A DNA stretch of 64,000 nucleotides from positions 62,001 to 126,000 of the forward strand of contig NZ_VWPH01000009.1 of assembly GCF_008630535.1 (NCBI RefSeq). Reading direction: 5' to 3'. Under the pieces are notes generated by a model that was not told the origin of the DNA, did no database searches, and was given only the letters and a program-made list of their open reading frames with translations. The DNA comes from Saccharopolyspora hirsuta (lineage in GTDB: Bacteria > Actinomycetota > Actinomycetes > Mycobacteriales > Pseudonocardiaceae). This document shows positions 8,047 to 16,296 of the stretch, piece after piece. The stretch's first letter is position 1. Every line of letters begins with the position of its first letter. The translations under genes were made by a program, and so were the position numbers.

Positions 8047-9324
8047 GTGGCGTTGTGGACCGTGCACGGCAACGGTCGACGCCCGGTGCGCGACGCCGTC
8101 GTGGCCTCGGAGGAGCGGTTGAGCTGGCCGCTGACCATCGGTTTCGGCGTGCAGCACCTGCTGGCCATGTTCGGCACCACCACGCTGGTCCCGCTGCTGA
8201 CCGGCTTCCCGGTCGGCACCACCCTGCTGATGTCCGGGCTGGGGACCCTGCTGTTCCTGCTGCTCACCCGCAACCGGGTGCCCAGCTACCTCGGTGCTTC
8301 GGTGGCCTTCGTGGTCCCGCTGAACGCCGCGGCGAAGGAGGCCGGTGCGACCCCGGCCGCGCTGCTCGGCGGCATCGTGGTGGTCGGCATCGTGGTGTTC
8401 AGCGTCGGGGTCGCGGTCAAGGCGCTGGGCGTGCGGCTGCTGGAGTCGGCGATGCCGCCGGTGGTGACCGGCGCGATCGTCCTGATGATCGGGTTGAGCC
8501 TGGCCCCGCAGTCGGTGTCGTCCTTCGACCAGCAGCGGGTGCCCGCCGCGCTGACCCTGGGCACGGTCGTGCTGCTCATCGTGATCAGCCGCGGGATGGC
8601 GGCCCGGATCGCGGTGCTGATCGGCGTGCTGGTCGGGTGGTGCTACGCGGCGCTGGCCGGTCACCTCGTGCCGGAGCGGGTGGCGGAGCTGGCCGACGCG
8701 CCCTGGATCGGCCTGCCGCAGCTCGTCGCGCCGCAGGTGCACGTCTCGGTGATGCCGTTCGTGCTGCCGCTGGTGATCGTGCTGGTCGCCGAGCACGTGG
8801 CGCACCTCAAGGCGGTGGCTGCGGTGAGCGGCCGGGACCTCGACCCGCACGTGGGCGATGCGCTGATCAGCGGTGGGCTGGCGACCACGCTGTCGGGCTC
8901 GGCGGGCGGTTCGTCGTTGAGCAGCTACGCGGCGAACGTCGGGGTGATGGCGGCGACGCGGGTGTACTCGACGGCGGCGTGCATGGTCGCGGCGATCGCC
9001 GCGGTCGTGCTCTCGTTCTCGCCCAAGCTGGCGGCCCTGATCAACACCATCCCGATGGGCGTGCTCGGCGGTGCGACGCTGGTGCTGTTCGGGATGCTGG
9101 CCCTGGTGGGCGTGCGGATCTGGCTGGACGCGCGGACCGACTTCTCCGACCCGGTGAACCTGGTGGTGCTGGGCACCGCGGTGATCGCCGGGGTGGGCGA
9201 CCTGACCCTGCACCTCGGCGATCTCCGGGTGACCGGCATCGTGTGGGGCTCGGTGGGCATCGTCCTGATCTACCCGCTGCTGCGCAGCATCGCCGACCTC
9301 CGCGACAAACCCCGCGAGACCTGA
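8047..9324 (+). CDS. Uracil/xanthine:proton symporter (NCS2 family, UraA-like)
   Basis: A 425-aa protein with 12-14 transmembrane segments. GFGVQHLLAMFGTTTLVPLL, LPLVIVLVAEHVAHLKA (the substrate-binding glutamate of NCS2) and SGGSSLSSYAANVGVMAATR are the family's functional motifs. It imports uracil or a related nucleobase with protons across the cytoplasmic membrane. GGGGGAGG lies 4-10 nt before the GTG start. It stands alone, with no pyrimidine gene beside it, and two tandem hairpins follow its stop codon. Confidence 0.88.
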   Translation: MALWTVHGNGRRPVRDAVVASEERLSWPLTIGFGVQHLLAMFGTTTLVPLLTGFPVGTTLLMSGLGTLLFLLLTRNRVPSYLGASVAFVVPLNAAAKEAGATPAALLGGIVVVGIVVFSVGVAVKALGVRLLESAMPPVVTGAIVLMIGLSLAPQSVSSFDQQRVPAALTLGTVVLLIVISRGMAARIAVLIGVLVGWCYAALAGHLVPERVAELADAPWIGLPQLVAPQVHVSVMPFVLPLVIVLVAEHVAHLKAVAAVSGRDLDPHVGDALISGGLATTLSGSAGGSSLSSYAANVGVMAATRVYSTAACMVAAIAAVVLSFSPKLAALINTIPMGVLGGATLVLFGMLALVGVRIWLDARTDFSDPVNLVVLGTAVIAGVGDLTLHLGDLRVTGIVWGSVGIVLIYPLLRSIADLRDKPRET

Positions 9325-9364
9325 CCCGGCGCAGGGCTCCGGCACACTCCGGCCGTGCGGGGGT

Positions 9365-9432
9365 GGTGTCAGTTTTAGGCAAAACTGACACCCCGCCCCC
9401 GCCCGGAACGTGGTCAGTTCTAGGCAAAACTG
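9365..9432 (+). terminator. Two tandem related hairpins after the uracil permease
   Basis: The first, 9365-9392, is perfect: 12-bp arms GGTGTCAGTTTT/AAAACTGACACC with an AGGC loop. The second (9412-9432) repeats the sequence as GTCAGTTCT-AGGC-AAAACTGGC with two imperfect pairs. They probably stop permease transcription. The near-identical arms and loop also allow a duplicated protein-binding site. Confidence 0.55.
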
Positions 9433-9487
9433 GCGCACAATCTCATCCTGGACGGCCTTGCCGGACACGGTCCCGATGCCCACTCAA

Positions 9488-9589
9488 CCGCGCCTAAGGG
9501 GACCGTGACGCAACCCAGCCACGAGGAACCCCGAAAACGCAAGCTCACCCCCCCACTCGCCACCACCGCTGAAAATCGCGGAGAGGCGG
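9488..9589 (+). repeat. R2 100-bp repeat, copy 1
   Basis: A 102-bp copy running CCGCGCCTAAGGGGACCGTG ... ATCGCGGAGAGGCGG on the plus strand. The GGAGAGGCGG end lies 6 nt from the stop codon of nei, which is transcribed toward it. The ends and internal blocks (GACCGTGACGCAACCC, CCACCGCTGAAAATCGCGG) match copies 2-5; the middle 30 bp varies. Confidence 0.8.
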
Positions 9590-9595
9590 TACAGC

Positions 9596-10375
9596 TCAGG
9601 GCTGGCAGCGGGGGCAGTGGTAGGTGACGCGGGCTTCGACGTCGTCGCCCCGGGTGCTGCGGTGGACCGGGCCGCCGCAGCGCAGGCACGTCCGGCGCCC
9701 GTACACCCAGTGCTCGGAACCCCGGCGCATGCTGCTGGTCGTGGACTGCTCCGGGTGCCAGGCGTTGCGCAGCAGCAGTTCCCGGCACAGGTGGATCGCG
9801 CGGGCCGCGTCGACCTCGGCCACCGGCGTCCGCGGGGATCGGCCCAGCAGGAAGCACACCTCGGTGCGGTACAGGTTGCCGACCCCGGCCATCACCCGCT
9901 GGTCCAGCAGCGCGAGACCGATCTCCCGCCCCGGATCGGCGCAGAGCCGCCGCAGCGCCTCCGCCTCGTGCTCCTCGCCCCAGCCCGGGTCGAGCAGGTC
10001 CGGGCCGAGGTGACCGATCAGCCGGGACTCCGCCGAGGTCGGCAGCCAGCGCAGGTCGTGCAGGTTGAACCCGACCGCGACGCGCTCCGCCGCGGCGAGC
10101 ACCGCCCGCACCTGGTGCGCCGGGCGCCGCCATCGCGCACCGGGGGAGTAGAGGTGCCAGGAACCGTCCATCCGCAGGTGGTTGTGCAGGGTGTGGCCGT
10201 CGTCGAAGCGGATCAGCAGGTGCTTGCCGGCCGGCCGCACCTCCCGCACCCGGCGGCCGGACAGGTCCACCGTGGACAGTCGCGGGTGGCGCAGCTCGCC
10301 GCGGGTCAGGACCTGCCCGGCCAGCGCCTCGTGCAGCCGGTGGCAGGTGAGGAAGACGGTGTCGCCCTCGGGCAA
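9596..10375 (-). CDS. nei: Endonuclease VIII-type DNA glycosylase (Fpg/Nei family)
   Basis: A 259-aa protein with all three Fpg/Nei modules: the N-terminal catalytic PEGD, the helix-two-turn-helix (LLDQRVMAGVGNLYRTEVCFL) and the C-terminal zinc finger (CLRCGGP...YHCPRCQP). It removes oxidised bases and nicks the abasic site. The start is a TTG: the catalytic proline must be residue 2, and only this codon gives that N-terminus. It begins 7 nt after the lysE stop, so the two genes probably share a transcript. An R2 repeat follows the stop codon. Confidence 0.9.
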   Translation of the reverse strand: MPEGDTVFLTCHRLHEALAGQVLTRGELRHPRLSTVDLSGRRVREVRPAGKHLLIRFDDGHTLHNHLRMDGSWHLYSPGARWRRPAHQVRAVLAAAERVAVGFNLHDLRWLPTSAESRLIGHLGPDLLDPGWGEEHEAEALRRLCADPGREIGLALLDQRVMAGVGNLYRTEVCFLLGRSPRTPVAEVDAARAIHLCRELLLRNAWHPEQSTTSSMRRGSEHWVYGRRTCLRCGGPVHRSTRGDDVEARVTYHCPRCQP

Positions 10376-10382
10376 GGGCAGC

Positions 10383-11018
10383 TCACCCCTCGACCGCCAG
10401 CTTGAGGCCCAGGCCGACCAGCACCGTCGCGGTGATCCGGTCCAGCCACGCCCGCACCCGACGCCGCTGGAACAGCGCCCGCGCGCGACCGGCGACCCAC
10501 ACCAGCGCGGTCGACCAGAGCAGGCCGATGGAGATGTGCGTGGCCACCAGCAGCGGCCCCCAGGCGAACGCGGCCGGACCGGCGGGCAGGAACTGCGGCA
10601 GCAGGCTGATGTAGAACACGCCGACCTTGGGGTTGAGCAGGTTCGTGGTCAGCCCGGACCGCAGCGCCGTCCAACCGGTCAGGCCGGTCGGCGCGACCGG
10701 CAGGTCCTCGGTCTGCGGAACCTGGTTGCGCGGCAACGACTTCCACAGCGCCGATCCGCCCAGCCACAGCAGGTACACCGCACCGGCCACCCGCACCACG
10801 TCGTAGGCCAGCTGGGACGCGGTGAGCAGCGCGGTCAGCCCGGCGATGCTGGCGGTGCCCCAGACCAAGCAGCCGAGGTTGATCCCGAGGAACGTCGCGA
10901 CCCCGGCGCGGCGCCCGCCCAGCAGCGAGTGCCGGAGGATCAGCATGGTGTCCAACCCGGGCGTCAGCACCCCGATCAGCGCGACCAGCGCGAAAGCCGT
11001 GAACGTCGCAGTGGTCAT
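10383..11018 (-). CDS. LysE/RhtB-family amino-acid exporter
   Basis: A 211-aa protein with six predicted transmembrane helices. LVALIGVLTPGLDTMLILR carries the conserved P-G of the family's TPGP region, and NLLNPKVGVFYISLLPQF is the second conserved motif. Members export lysine, homoserine, threonine or other small metabolites. The substrate is not predictable. An R2 repeat (copy 2) ends 11 nt before the ATG and provides GGAGAGGCGGG as the apparent ribosome binding site. Confidence 0.88.
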   Translation of the reverse strand: MTTATFTAFALVALIGVLTPGLDTMLILRHSLLGGRRAGVATFLGINLGCLVWGTASIAGLTALLTASQLAYDVVRVAGAVYLLWLGGSALWKSLPRNQVPQTEDLPVAPTGLTGWTALRSGLTTNLLNPKVGVFYISLLPQFLPAGPAAFAWGPLLVATHISIGLLWSTALVWVAGRARALFQRRRVRAWLDRITATVLVGLGLKLAVEG

Positions 11019-11029
11019 GCTGTACTCAC

Positions 11030-11129
11030 CCGCCTCTCCGCGATTTTCAGTGGTGGTGGCGTTTCGGGGGGATCTTGCGTTTTCGGGGTTTCTTGGGGCT
11101 GGGTTGCGTCACGGTCCCCTGAGGTGCGG
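11030..11129 (-). repeat. R2 100-bp repeat, copy 2 (lysE leader)
   Basis: A 100-bp copy. On the minus strand it runs CCGCACCTCAGGGGACCGTG to CGCGGAGAGGCGG, ending 11 nt before the lysE ATG. The only Shine-Dalgarno-like sequence in front of lysE is inside the repeat. Confidence 0.8.
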
Positions 11130-11144
11130 TTGGGCGGGACTCGA

Positions 11145-11265
11145 TCCTGGTCGTTCCGGTCGCAGCTGTGGTTGGCAGGGTTAGCTCCTGGTCGTTCCGT
11201 CACCCCTGTGGTTGGCGGGGCCAGGTCTTGGTGTTCCGGCTCCGCTGTGGTCCTCGTGGTTCACC
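11145..11265. repeat. Three degenerate 40-41-bp tandem repeats
   Basis: Units at 11145-11185, 11186-11225 and 11226-11265 each begin TC(C/T)TGGT.GTTCCG and contain CTGTGGT. They lie downstream of the parA-like gene, before an R2 repeat. No hairpin or reading frame stands out; they are probably decaying intergenic sequence. Confidence 0.55.
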
Positions 11266-11289
11266 GTGGTGGTTGCCGTTCGGGGCTGC

Positions 11290-12120
11290 TCATGCGTCTT
11301 CTTCCAGCAGTTCGTCGTCCTCGTCCGGGCGGCGTTGGCGGCCTGCGCGGAGCGTTCGGGCGAGCACCAGGTTGAAGGCGAGCGCCACTTCTCGCGCGCC
11401 CGGGGTGCCCCACTGGTGGATCGGCATGCAGGCGCCCTGGGCCTGCTGGACGGCCAGGCGGTCCGGGAGCGCCACGGGCAGCACCAGGGGGCCGAAGATG
11501 TCCCGCAGCTCGTCGATGCGGAACTGGTGCTCGTGCGAGCGGGGGCGCACCCGGTTGACGATCACCCCGAGCGGCTGCAGCTTGGGGTTGGTGGACTTGC
11601 GCTCGGCCTGCACGGCCTCGAAGGCGCGCTGCACGCCGGAGACCGCGAAGATCGTCGGCTCGGTGACCAGCAGCGCGCGGTCGGCGGCGACCAGCGCGGA
11701 TCGGGTCAACCGGCCGAGCGAGGGCGGGCAGTCCAGCAGGACCAGCTGGTAGGGCAGCTCCCCGTCCGCGATCAGACCGTCCAGTTCGGACAGCGCGGTG
11801 GTCAGCCGGGACAGGTGCTCGTCGCCGCGGTGGCCGTTGTGGCTCTCGGCGTCCTCGGAACCGACCAGGACGTCGACCTCTTCACCCCAGGAACTCCCGG
11901 TCACGGCCTCCCGGAGCACCGCGGGGCTCGGATCGGCGAGCACGTCGCTGAGCCCCTTGGTGGTCTGCTCCGGCTCCAAGCACGAGGTCGCGTTGCACTG
12001 CGGATCGAGGTCGACGACCAGCGTCCGAACGCCGCGACGCATGGCGGCCGAGGCGAGACCGAGCACCACGGTCGTCTTCCCCACGCCGCCCTTGAGACTC
12101 AGCACTGCCACGGTCTGCAC
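11290..12120 (-). CDS. ParA/Soj-like P-loop ATPase without a ParB partner
   Basis: A 276-aa protein. The deviant Walker A KGGVGKTT (residues 10-17), the Walker B region YQLVLLDCPPSLGRLTRSAL and the switch VVDLDPQCNATSCL are those of ParA-family ATPases, which position DNA or protein cargo on the nucleoid or membrane. No parB or parS accompanies it, so this is an orphan ParA-like protein like mycobacterial Rv3213c rather than the chromosomal segregation ParA. The C-terminus is acidic (DEDDELLEEDA). It is divergent from the methyltransferase gene at 12313. Confidence 0.85.
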   Translation of the reverse strand: MQTVAVLSLKGGVGKTTVVLGLASAAMRRGVRTLVVDLDPQCNATSCLEPEQTTKGLSDVLADPSPAVLREAVTGSSWGEEVDVLVGSEDAESHNGHRGDEHLSRLTTALSELDGLIADGELPYQLVLLDCPPSLGRLTRSALVAADRALLVTEPTIFAVSGVQRAFEAVQAERKSTNPKLQPLGVIVNRVRPRSHEHQFRIDELRDIFGPLVLPVALPDRLAVQQAQGACMPIHQWGTPGAREVALAFNLVLARTLRAGRQRRPDEDDELLEEDA

Positions 12121-12312
12121 GCACGTAGCCTACGGAACCAGAGACCATCTCAGAACTCGTCCCTGAACTTTCAGCGTCCTCGGCCCGTTCCGCGCAGCGG
12201 TGCCACGCCGGTCCGGTCGCTCCCGGGTTCGCGGGGCTTCTCGCGGGTGGGGTGCCGAGACGATCGCCACGTGGCTGAGAGGTGCCCGCGACCGGCCATT
12301 ACGCTGCTCGTC

Positions 12313-13038
12313 ATGAGATCCGACGCCGTCCACCAGGTGCTGGAAGCCGAACTCGCCGACGTCCGGCGGCGACGCGGTGGGGAACCTCCGCGCGTGCTCG
12401 ACGTCGGTGGCGGTAGCGGGGTGTGGGCGGTACCGCTGGCCTCCGCGGGCTGCGCGGTCACGGTGGTCGACCCCAGCCCGAACGCGCTGGCCACGCTCCA
12501 GCGGCGGGCGGTCGACGCCGGGGTCTCCGACCGGATCACGCCGCTGCAGGGCGACACCGACGCGCTGGCGGCGCTGAGCCCGGAGGGCGGCGCGGACCTG
12601 GTGCTCGCGCACGGCGTGCTGGAGGTCGTCGACGACGTCGACGCCGCCGTCTCCGCGCTGGCCGCGGCGACCGCCCCGGGCGGTGCGCTGTCGGTGCTGG
12701 TCGCCAACCGCTACGCGGCGGTCATCGGGCGGGCGCTGGCCGGGCGGGTCACCGACGCGCTGCAGCTGATCCAGGACGCCGACGGTCGGCTCGACGCCGC
12801 CTCGGACACCCTCCTGCGGCGCTTCGACACCGAAGGCCTCGAACGGGTGCTGACCGCCGGTGGTCTCCAGGTCGAGCTGATCCAGGGGCAGGCCGTGCTC
12901 AGCGACCTGGTGCCCGGCTCGGTGCTGGACAACAACCCGAGGGCGGCCGACGCGATGGCGGAACTGGAGCGGGTCGCGGCCGTGCGGTCCCCGCTGCGCG
13001 ACATCGCCACCCGCCTGCACGCGATCGCCCGCGCCTGA
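12313..13038 (+). CDS. Class I SAM-dependent methyltransferase
   Basis: A 241-aa protein with RVLDVGGGSGVWAVPLA (motif I, SAM binding), TVVDPSPNAL (acidic residue of motif II) and ADLVLAHGVLEVVDDVDAA (post-motif region). The fold is SmtA/CmoM-like; the substrate is unknown. I start at the ATG at 12313 because the methyltransferase fold begins there; the frame stays open upstream into antisense sequence of parA. It lies ahead of the DUF3040 gene but 295 nt away. Confidence 0.8.
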   Translation: MRSDAVHQVLEAELADVRRRRGGEPPRVLDVGGGSGVWAVPLASAGCAVTVVDPSPNALATLQRRAVDAGVSDRITPLQGDTDALAALSPEGGADLVLAHGVLEVVDDVDAAVSALAAATAPGGALSVLVANRYAAVIGRALAGRVTDALQLIQDADGRLDAASDTLLRRFDTEGLERVLTAGGLQVELIQGQAVLSDLVPGSVLDNNPRAADAMAELERVAAVRSPLRDIATRLHAIARA

Positions 13039-13333
13039 TCGCCGACCACCCGGTGTGACCGGAGATTCGCCCGGATCGGCGGTGCGACCGGCTCCCGACC
13101 GGGTGAGCTGGGGCAACGCGTCCCGGGCGGGGATCGGGCGCGGGACGATCACTGCCCCGAGGGGATGATGTCGGCAACCTCGCACAGCTACCTGGCAGGA
13201 CCGGGTAGTACTCGCGTCGCGGGAACCGTATCCTCAGTGGTGACGCCCCCAAGCGTTCGCCGGTCCCCAACCAGGGTGAGACGATCATCCCGGTCTCCGG
13301 CGCCACTGAGACCCCTGTGCCGGAGGAGGAGTC

Positions 13334-13753
13334 ATGCCACTCTCCGAGCACGAGCAGCGACAGCTCGAACAAATCGAGCGCGCGCTCTACGCCGAGGACC
13401 CCAAGTTCGCCTCCACCGTGCGCGGAGGACGGCTGCATCGCCCATCCCGACGTCGGCGGCTGCAGGGCATCGCCGTCTTCGTGCTGGGGTTGGCCCTGCT
13501 GGTAATCGGTGCGGTGATCCCGGCTCTGCGGCCGGCCGACATCCCCGTGTTGAGCGTGGTCGGCTTCCTCGTGATGTTCGGCGGAGCAGTGATCGTCCTG
13601 TCCGCGATGCGCGGTGGTGGGGACGACATCGAGTCGGGACCGGAGGACGGCGGTGGTGGGCGCCCCAAGCGGGGCTCGACGAACCGCAACACCGGACGGA
13701 GCTCCTTCGCCCAGCGCATGGAGGAGCGCTTCCGAAAGCGTTTCGAGCAGTAA
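13334..13753 (+). CDS. DUF3040 membrane protein
   Basis: A 139-aa protein opening MPLSEHEQRQLEQIERALYAEDPKFAS, the DUF3040 signature, followed by two adjacent transmembrane helices (about 43-62 and 68-91) and a Gly-rich, basic cytoplasmic tail. Mycobacterial Rv2169c is a close architectural match and also sits just before the mraZ cluster. Function is unknown. CGGAGGAGGAG precedes the ATG. An R2 repeat follows 9 nt after the stop. Confidence 0.88.
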   Translation: MPLSEHEQRQLEQIERALYAEDPKFASTVRGGRLHRPSRRRRLQGIAVFVLGLALLVIGAVIPALRPADIPVLSVVGFLVMFGGAVIVLSAMRGGGDDIESGPEDGGGGRPKRGSTNRNTGRSSFAQRMEERFRKRFEQ

Positions 13754-13762
13754 GCAGCAGTC

Positions 13763-13861
13763 CCGCCTCTCCGCGATTCGCAGCGGTGATCGCGATCGAG
13801 GTTGATCTCGCGTTGAGCGGTTTCCTGCGGCTGGTTTGCGTCACGGTCCCCTGAGGTGCGG
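13763..13861 (-). repeat. R2 100-bp repeat, copy 3
   Basis: A 99-bp copy. On the minus strand it runs CCGCACCTCAGGGGACCGTG to CGCGGAGAGGCGGG and points into the 3' end of the DUF3040 gene, 9 nt from its stop codon. Confidence 0.8.
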
Positions 13862-13978
13862 ATGAGCACGTCTCGGGACCGTGACTCTTGTTCTGCGGGC
13901 GGTCTCGCCGATGACCGCGTTCCGCACCGGCTGACCGCGAAACTTCCTCCTGCAGCTCCGTTTCTGCTGGCAGGGTGA

Positions 13979-14020
13979 CGTGAGCACTTTCCGGGGCTAT
14001 AGCACCGGAAAGTGCTCACG
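13979..14020. terminator. GTGAG-capped palindrome between convergent genes
   Basis: Perfect 16-bp arms CGTGAGCACTTTCCGG / CCGGAAAGTGCTCACG flank a 10-nt loop. It lies between DUF3040 (plus) and the transglutaminase gene (minus), 23 nt from the latter's stop, and should serve as a bidirectional terminator. Confidence 0.75.
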
Positions 14021-14043
14021 GGACCTGAACAGCAGAAGCGGAG

Positions 14044-16296
14044 TCAGGCGTTGGTCGGGCCGAGTTGGAGGACCGAGCGGGGGAAGAGGCGGGAGCGGAG
14101 GTCCAGCGGGGCCGCTCGGCGGAGGCTGTCCAGGACGGTGTGCAGCGTTTCCGGCAGCGAGGACTCCGGTTCGCCGCCCGGCGGGGCGTACCACTCGCGC
14201 TCCACGGCGGTCACCAGCGCTCGCATCGCCTTCGCCCCGGACTCGTCCAGGCCGTGGTGCTCGAGGAGCCTGGTCGCGACCTGGCGGGCCGTGTCCGTCG
14301 CCGCTGGTCGGTCGCCGCGGTCCCGGAACTCGTCGAGCACCTCCTGCCAGGCCAGACCGGCCGAGCCCGCCGCTCCACCGGCCACCGCGCGCAGGCGCTG
14401 CCGCCGTCGGACCTCCCGCACCGCGCCGGGAGCGGCGAGCAGGGCGAGCGCGAGGACCAGCACGCCGATGGTGATCGGCCACGGGTTGCTCTGCTCGGTT
14501 TCGCGCGGGTCCGCGGGCGCGACACCGGCGGCGTCGTCCTCCGGGCGCTCGCCACCGGGCGTGGGCTCGGCGGTCGGGGGCGTGCTCGGCACCTCCTGGC
14601 CGGGTGGCGGCGCTGGCTGCTGGGCCGGGTGCAGCTCGCTGTCCAGGTACTGGGGCAGCGCGGTCCGGCCGTCGCTCAGCGGCGTCGGGTCGAAGGTCTG
14701 CCAGCCCCAGCCCGGGAAGTAGGCCTCCACCCAGGCGTGCGCGTCCTCCGTGGTGATCACCCGCTCGTCGCCGTCCCGGTAGCCCGCGGTGAACCCGATG
14801 GCCACCCGCGACGGGATGCCGACCGAGCGCAGCAGGGCGGCCATCGACGAGGCGTACTGCTCGCAGAACCCGCGCTTGCCGCGGAACAGGAACTCGGAGA
14901 GGGCGTCGCCGCCACCGGCCGGAGCGGTCCGCAGGTCGTAGCGGAACCCGTTGCGCGGATCGGTGAAGTACCGGTTCAGCGCCACCGCCTTGTCGAAATC
15001 GGTGGGGGCGTCCGCGGTCAGCCGCTGGGCCAGCTCGGCGACCTGCGGCGGGATCCCGGTGGTGTCCAGGTACTCCGGCGCCACCCGCAGCGGCCCCCGC
15101 GCGCCGCGCAGCTGGTCCGGCGTCGGCTTGGGCACCACCAGCTGCTGGACGTAGGCGCGGCTCTCCTGGTTGGTCTGGGTGAACACGATCCCGGAGGCCG
15201 GGTCGTAGCGCCAGTTCACCCCCATCCCGGACAGGAAGCGCGGCATGCCGAACACCGGCAGCCACGGGTCCCGGTAGCCGACGGGCTGGACCTCCACCCG
15301 CTCGGTGGCGCCGTCGCCGATGTCGGTGCCCTCCGGCAGCGGGAGCTCGCCGTTCGCCTCGACGCCCTGGGTCAGGCCCTCCAGCTCCCAGCCCCGCTCC
15401 GGGTTGAACTTGCGCAGCGTCAGCGCGCGCAGGTAGGTCGGTTCCCGCAGGCCGCGGACGCGGAACAGCTCCACCTCCCGGTCCCGGTTGAGCTGGCCGC
15501 GCAGCGAGGTGAACGGCTGCAGGCCGATCCCGTCGGTGCCGCCGAACTGCTCGGGCACCGCGCCGGGCAACCGGCCCTCGGTGCCGACCCCGGTGAACAC
15601 CACGCCGGTGAGCAGCGCGATCACCCCGGCCGCCCCGGCCACCGATGCGGTCGTGGGGCCGAACAGCGCGTTCGTCACCTGCTCGCGGTCCTCGCGGCTG
15701 CGCCACCGGCGGTGCTGGCCGCCCGAGGCGAGCAGCACGGCGAAGCCCGCCCCGCCCGCGACGAAGGTCCACCAGGGCAGCATGGTGTCGGACAGCGAGG
15801 CGGGGATGGCGAACACGCACAGCAGCAGCAGTCCGCTGACCGCCGGGCTGCGCAACCCCACCACGATGAGGTCCACGACCACCGCGACCACGCCCAGCCC
15901 CAGGCAGACCAGGGCCTGCAGGGCGGGTTCGGCCGGAACCGGCGGAACCCCGGTGCGCACGATGTCGGCGGCACCGGACAGCAGCCCGCCCAGCTCGCCG
16001 ATCGCGGCCGGACCGGGCAGCACCCCGAGCAGGGCCCGCTCGGTGAACTGCGCGGTGAGCATCACCAGGACCCCGGCCAGCTGGGTGACGGCGGTGGCGC
16101 CCAGCGGCCAGTGCAACCGGCGGCCCAGCACCCCGATCGCCGCGACGGCGAGGACGGTGAGCACCGCCGGGAACACCCACCGGCTGTCGGCCAGCACACC
16201 GGCGAACGCGGTCGACGCGCACAGCACCGAGAAGGCCGCGGCTGCCGTCGTCACCAGCGAGGTGTCGACGGCGGCCGTCATCCGGTGCTCGGTCAC
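14044..16296 (-). CDS. Membrane transglutaminase-like protein (TgpA family)
   Basis: About 750 aa. An N-terminal block of transmembrane helices (DUF3488 region) precedes an external transglutaminase-like domain with the triad Cys in RGFCEQYASSMAALLRSVGIPSR (about residue 477), His in TTEDAHAWVEAYFPGWGW (about 519) and Asp in TFDPTP (about 533). A further transmembrane helix and a DUF4129-like C-terminus follow. The moxR-DUF58-TgpA operon is conserved in actinobacteria; the substrate of the extracellular domain is unknown. The start is GTG, overlapping the DUF58 stop (GTGA). Confidence 0.88.
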   Translation of the reverse strand: MTEHRMTAAVDTSLVTTAAAAFSVLCASTAFAGVLADSRWVFPAVLTVLAVAAIGVLGRRLHWPLGATAVTQLAGVLVMLTAQFTERALLGVLPGPAAIGELGGLLSGAADIVRTGVPPVPAEPALQALVCLGLGVVAVVVDLIVVGLRSPAVSGLLLLCVFAIPASLSDTMLPWWTFVAGGAGFAVLLASGGQHRRWRSREDREQVTNALFGPTTASVAGAAGVIALLTGVVFTGVGTEGRLPGAVPEQFGGTDGIGLQPFTSLRGQLNRDREVELFRVRGLREPTYLRALTLRKFNPERGWELEGLTQGVEANGELPLPEGTDIGDGATERVEVQPVGYRDPWLPVFGMPRFLSGMGVNWRYDPASGIVFTQTNQESRAYVQQLVVPKPTPDQLRGARGPLRVAPEYLDTTGIPPQVAELAQRLTADAPTDFDKAVALNRYFTDPRNGFRYDLRTAPAGGGDALSEFLFRGKRGFCEQYASSMAALLRSVGIPSRVAIGFTAGYRDGDERVITTEDAHAWVEAYFPGWGWQTFDPTPLSDGRTALPQYLDSELHPAQQPAPPPGQEVPSTPPTAEPTPGGERPEDDAAGVAPADPRETEQSNPWPITIGVLVLALALLAAPGAVREVRRRQRLRAVAGGAAGSAGLAWQEVLDEFRDRGDRPAATDTARQVATRLLEHHGLDESGAKAMRALVTAVEREWYAPPGGEPESSLPETLHTVLDSLRRAAPLDLRSRLFPRSVLQLGPTNA

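Noticed and set aside
11145-11265. CRISPR array
   Set aside because: The three units are contiguous and degenerate, without unique spacers; no cas gene is in the window.
11290-12120. Plasmid or chromosome partition ParA
   Set aside because: There is no parB and no parS cluster; surrounding genes are ordinary chromosomal ones. An orphan ParA-like ATPase is the safer name.
11212-12312. Long open frame upstream of and joined to the methyltransferase
   Set aside because: It is antisense to the clearly genuine ParA-like gene, has a GC-driven amino acid composition, and the methyltransferase fold begins at 12313.
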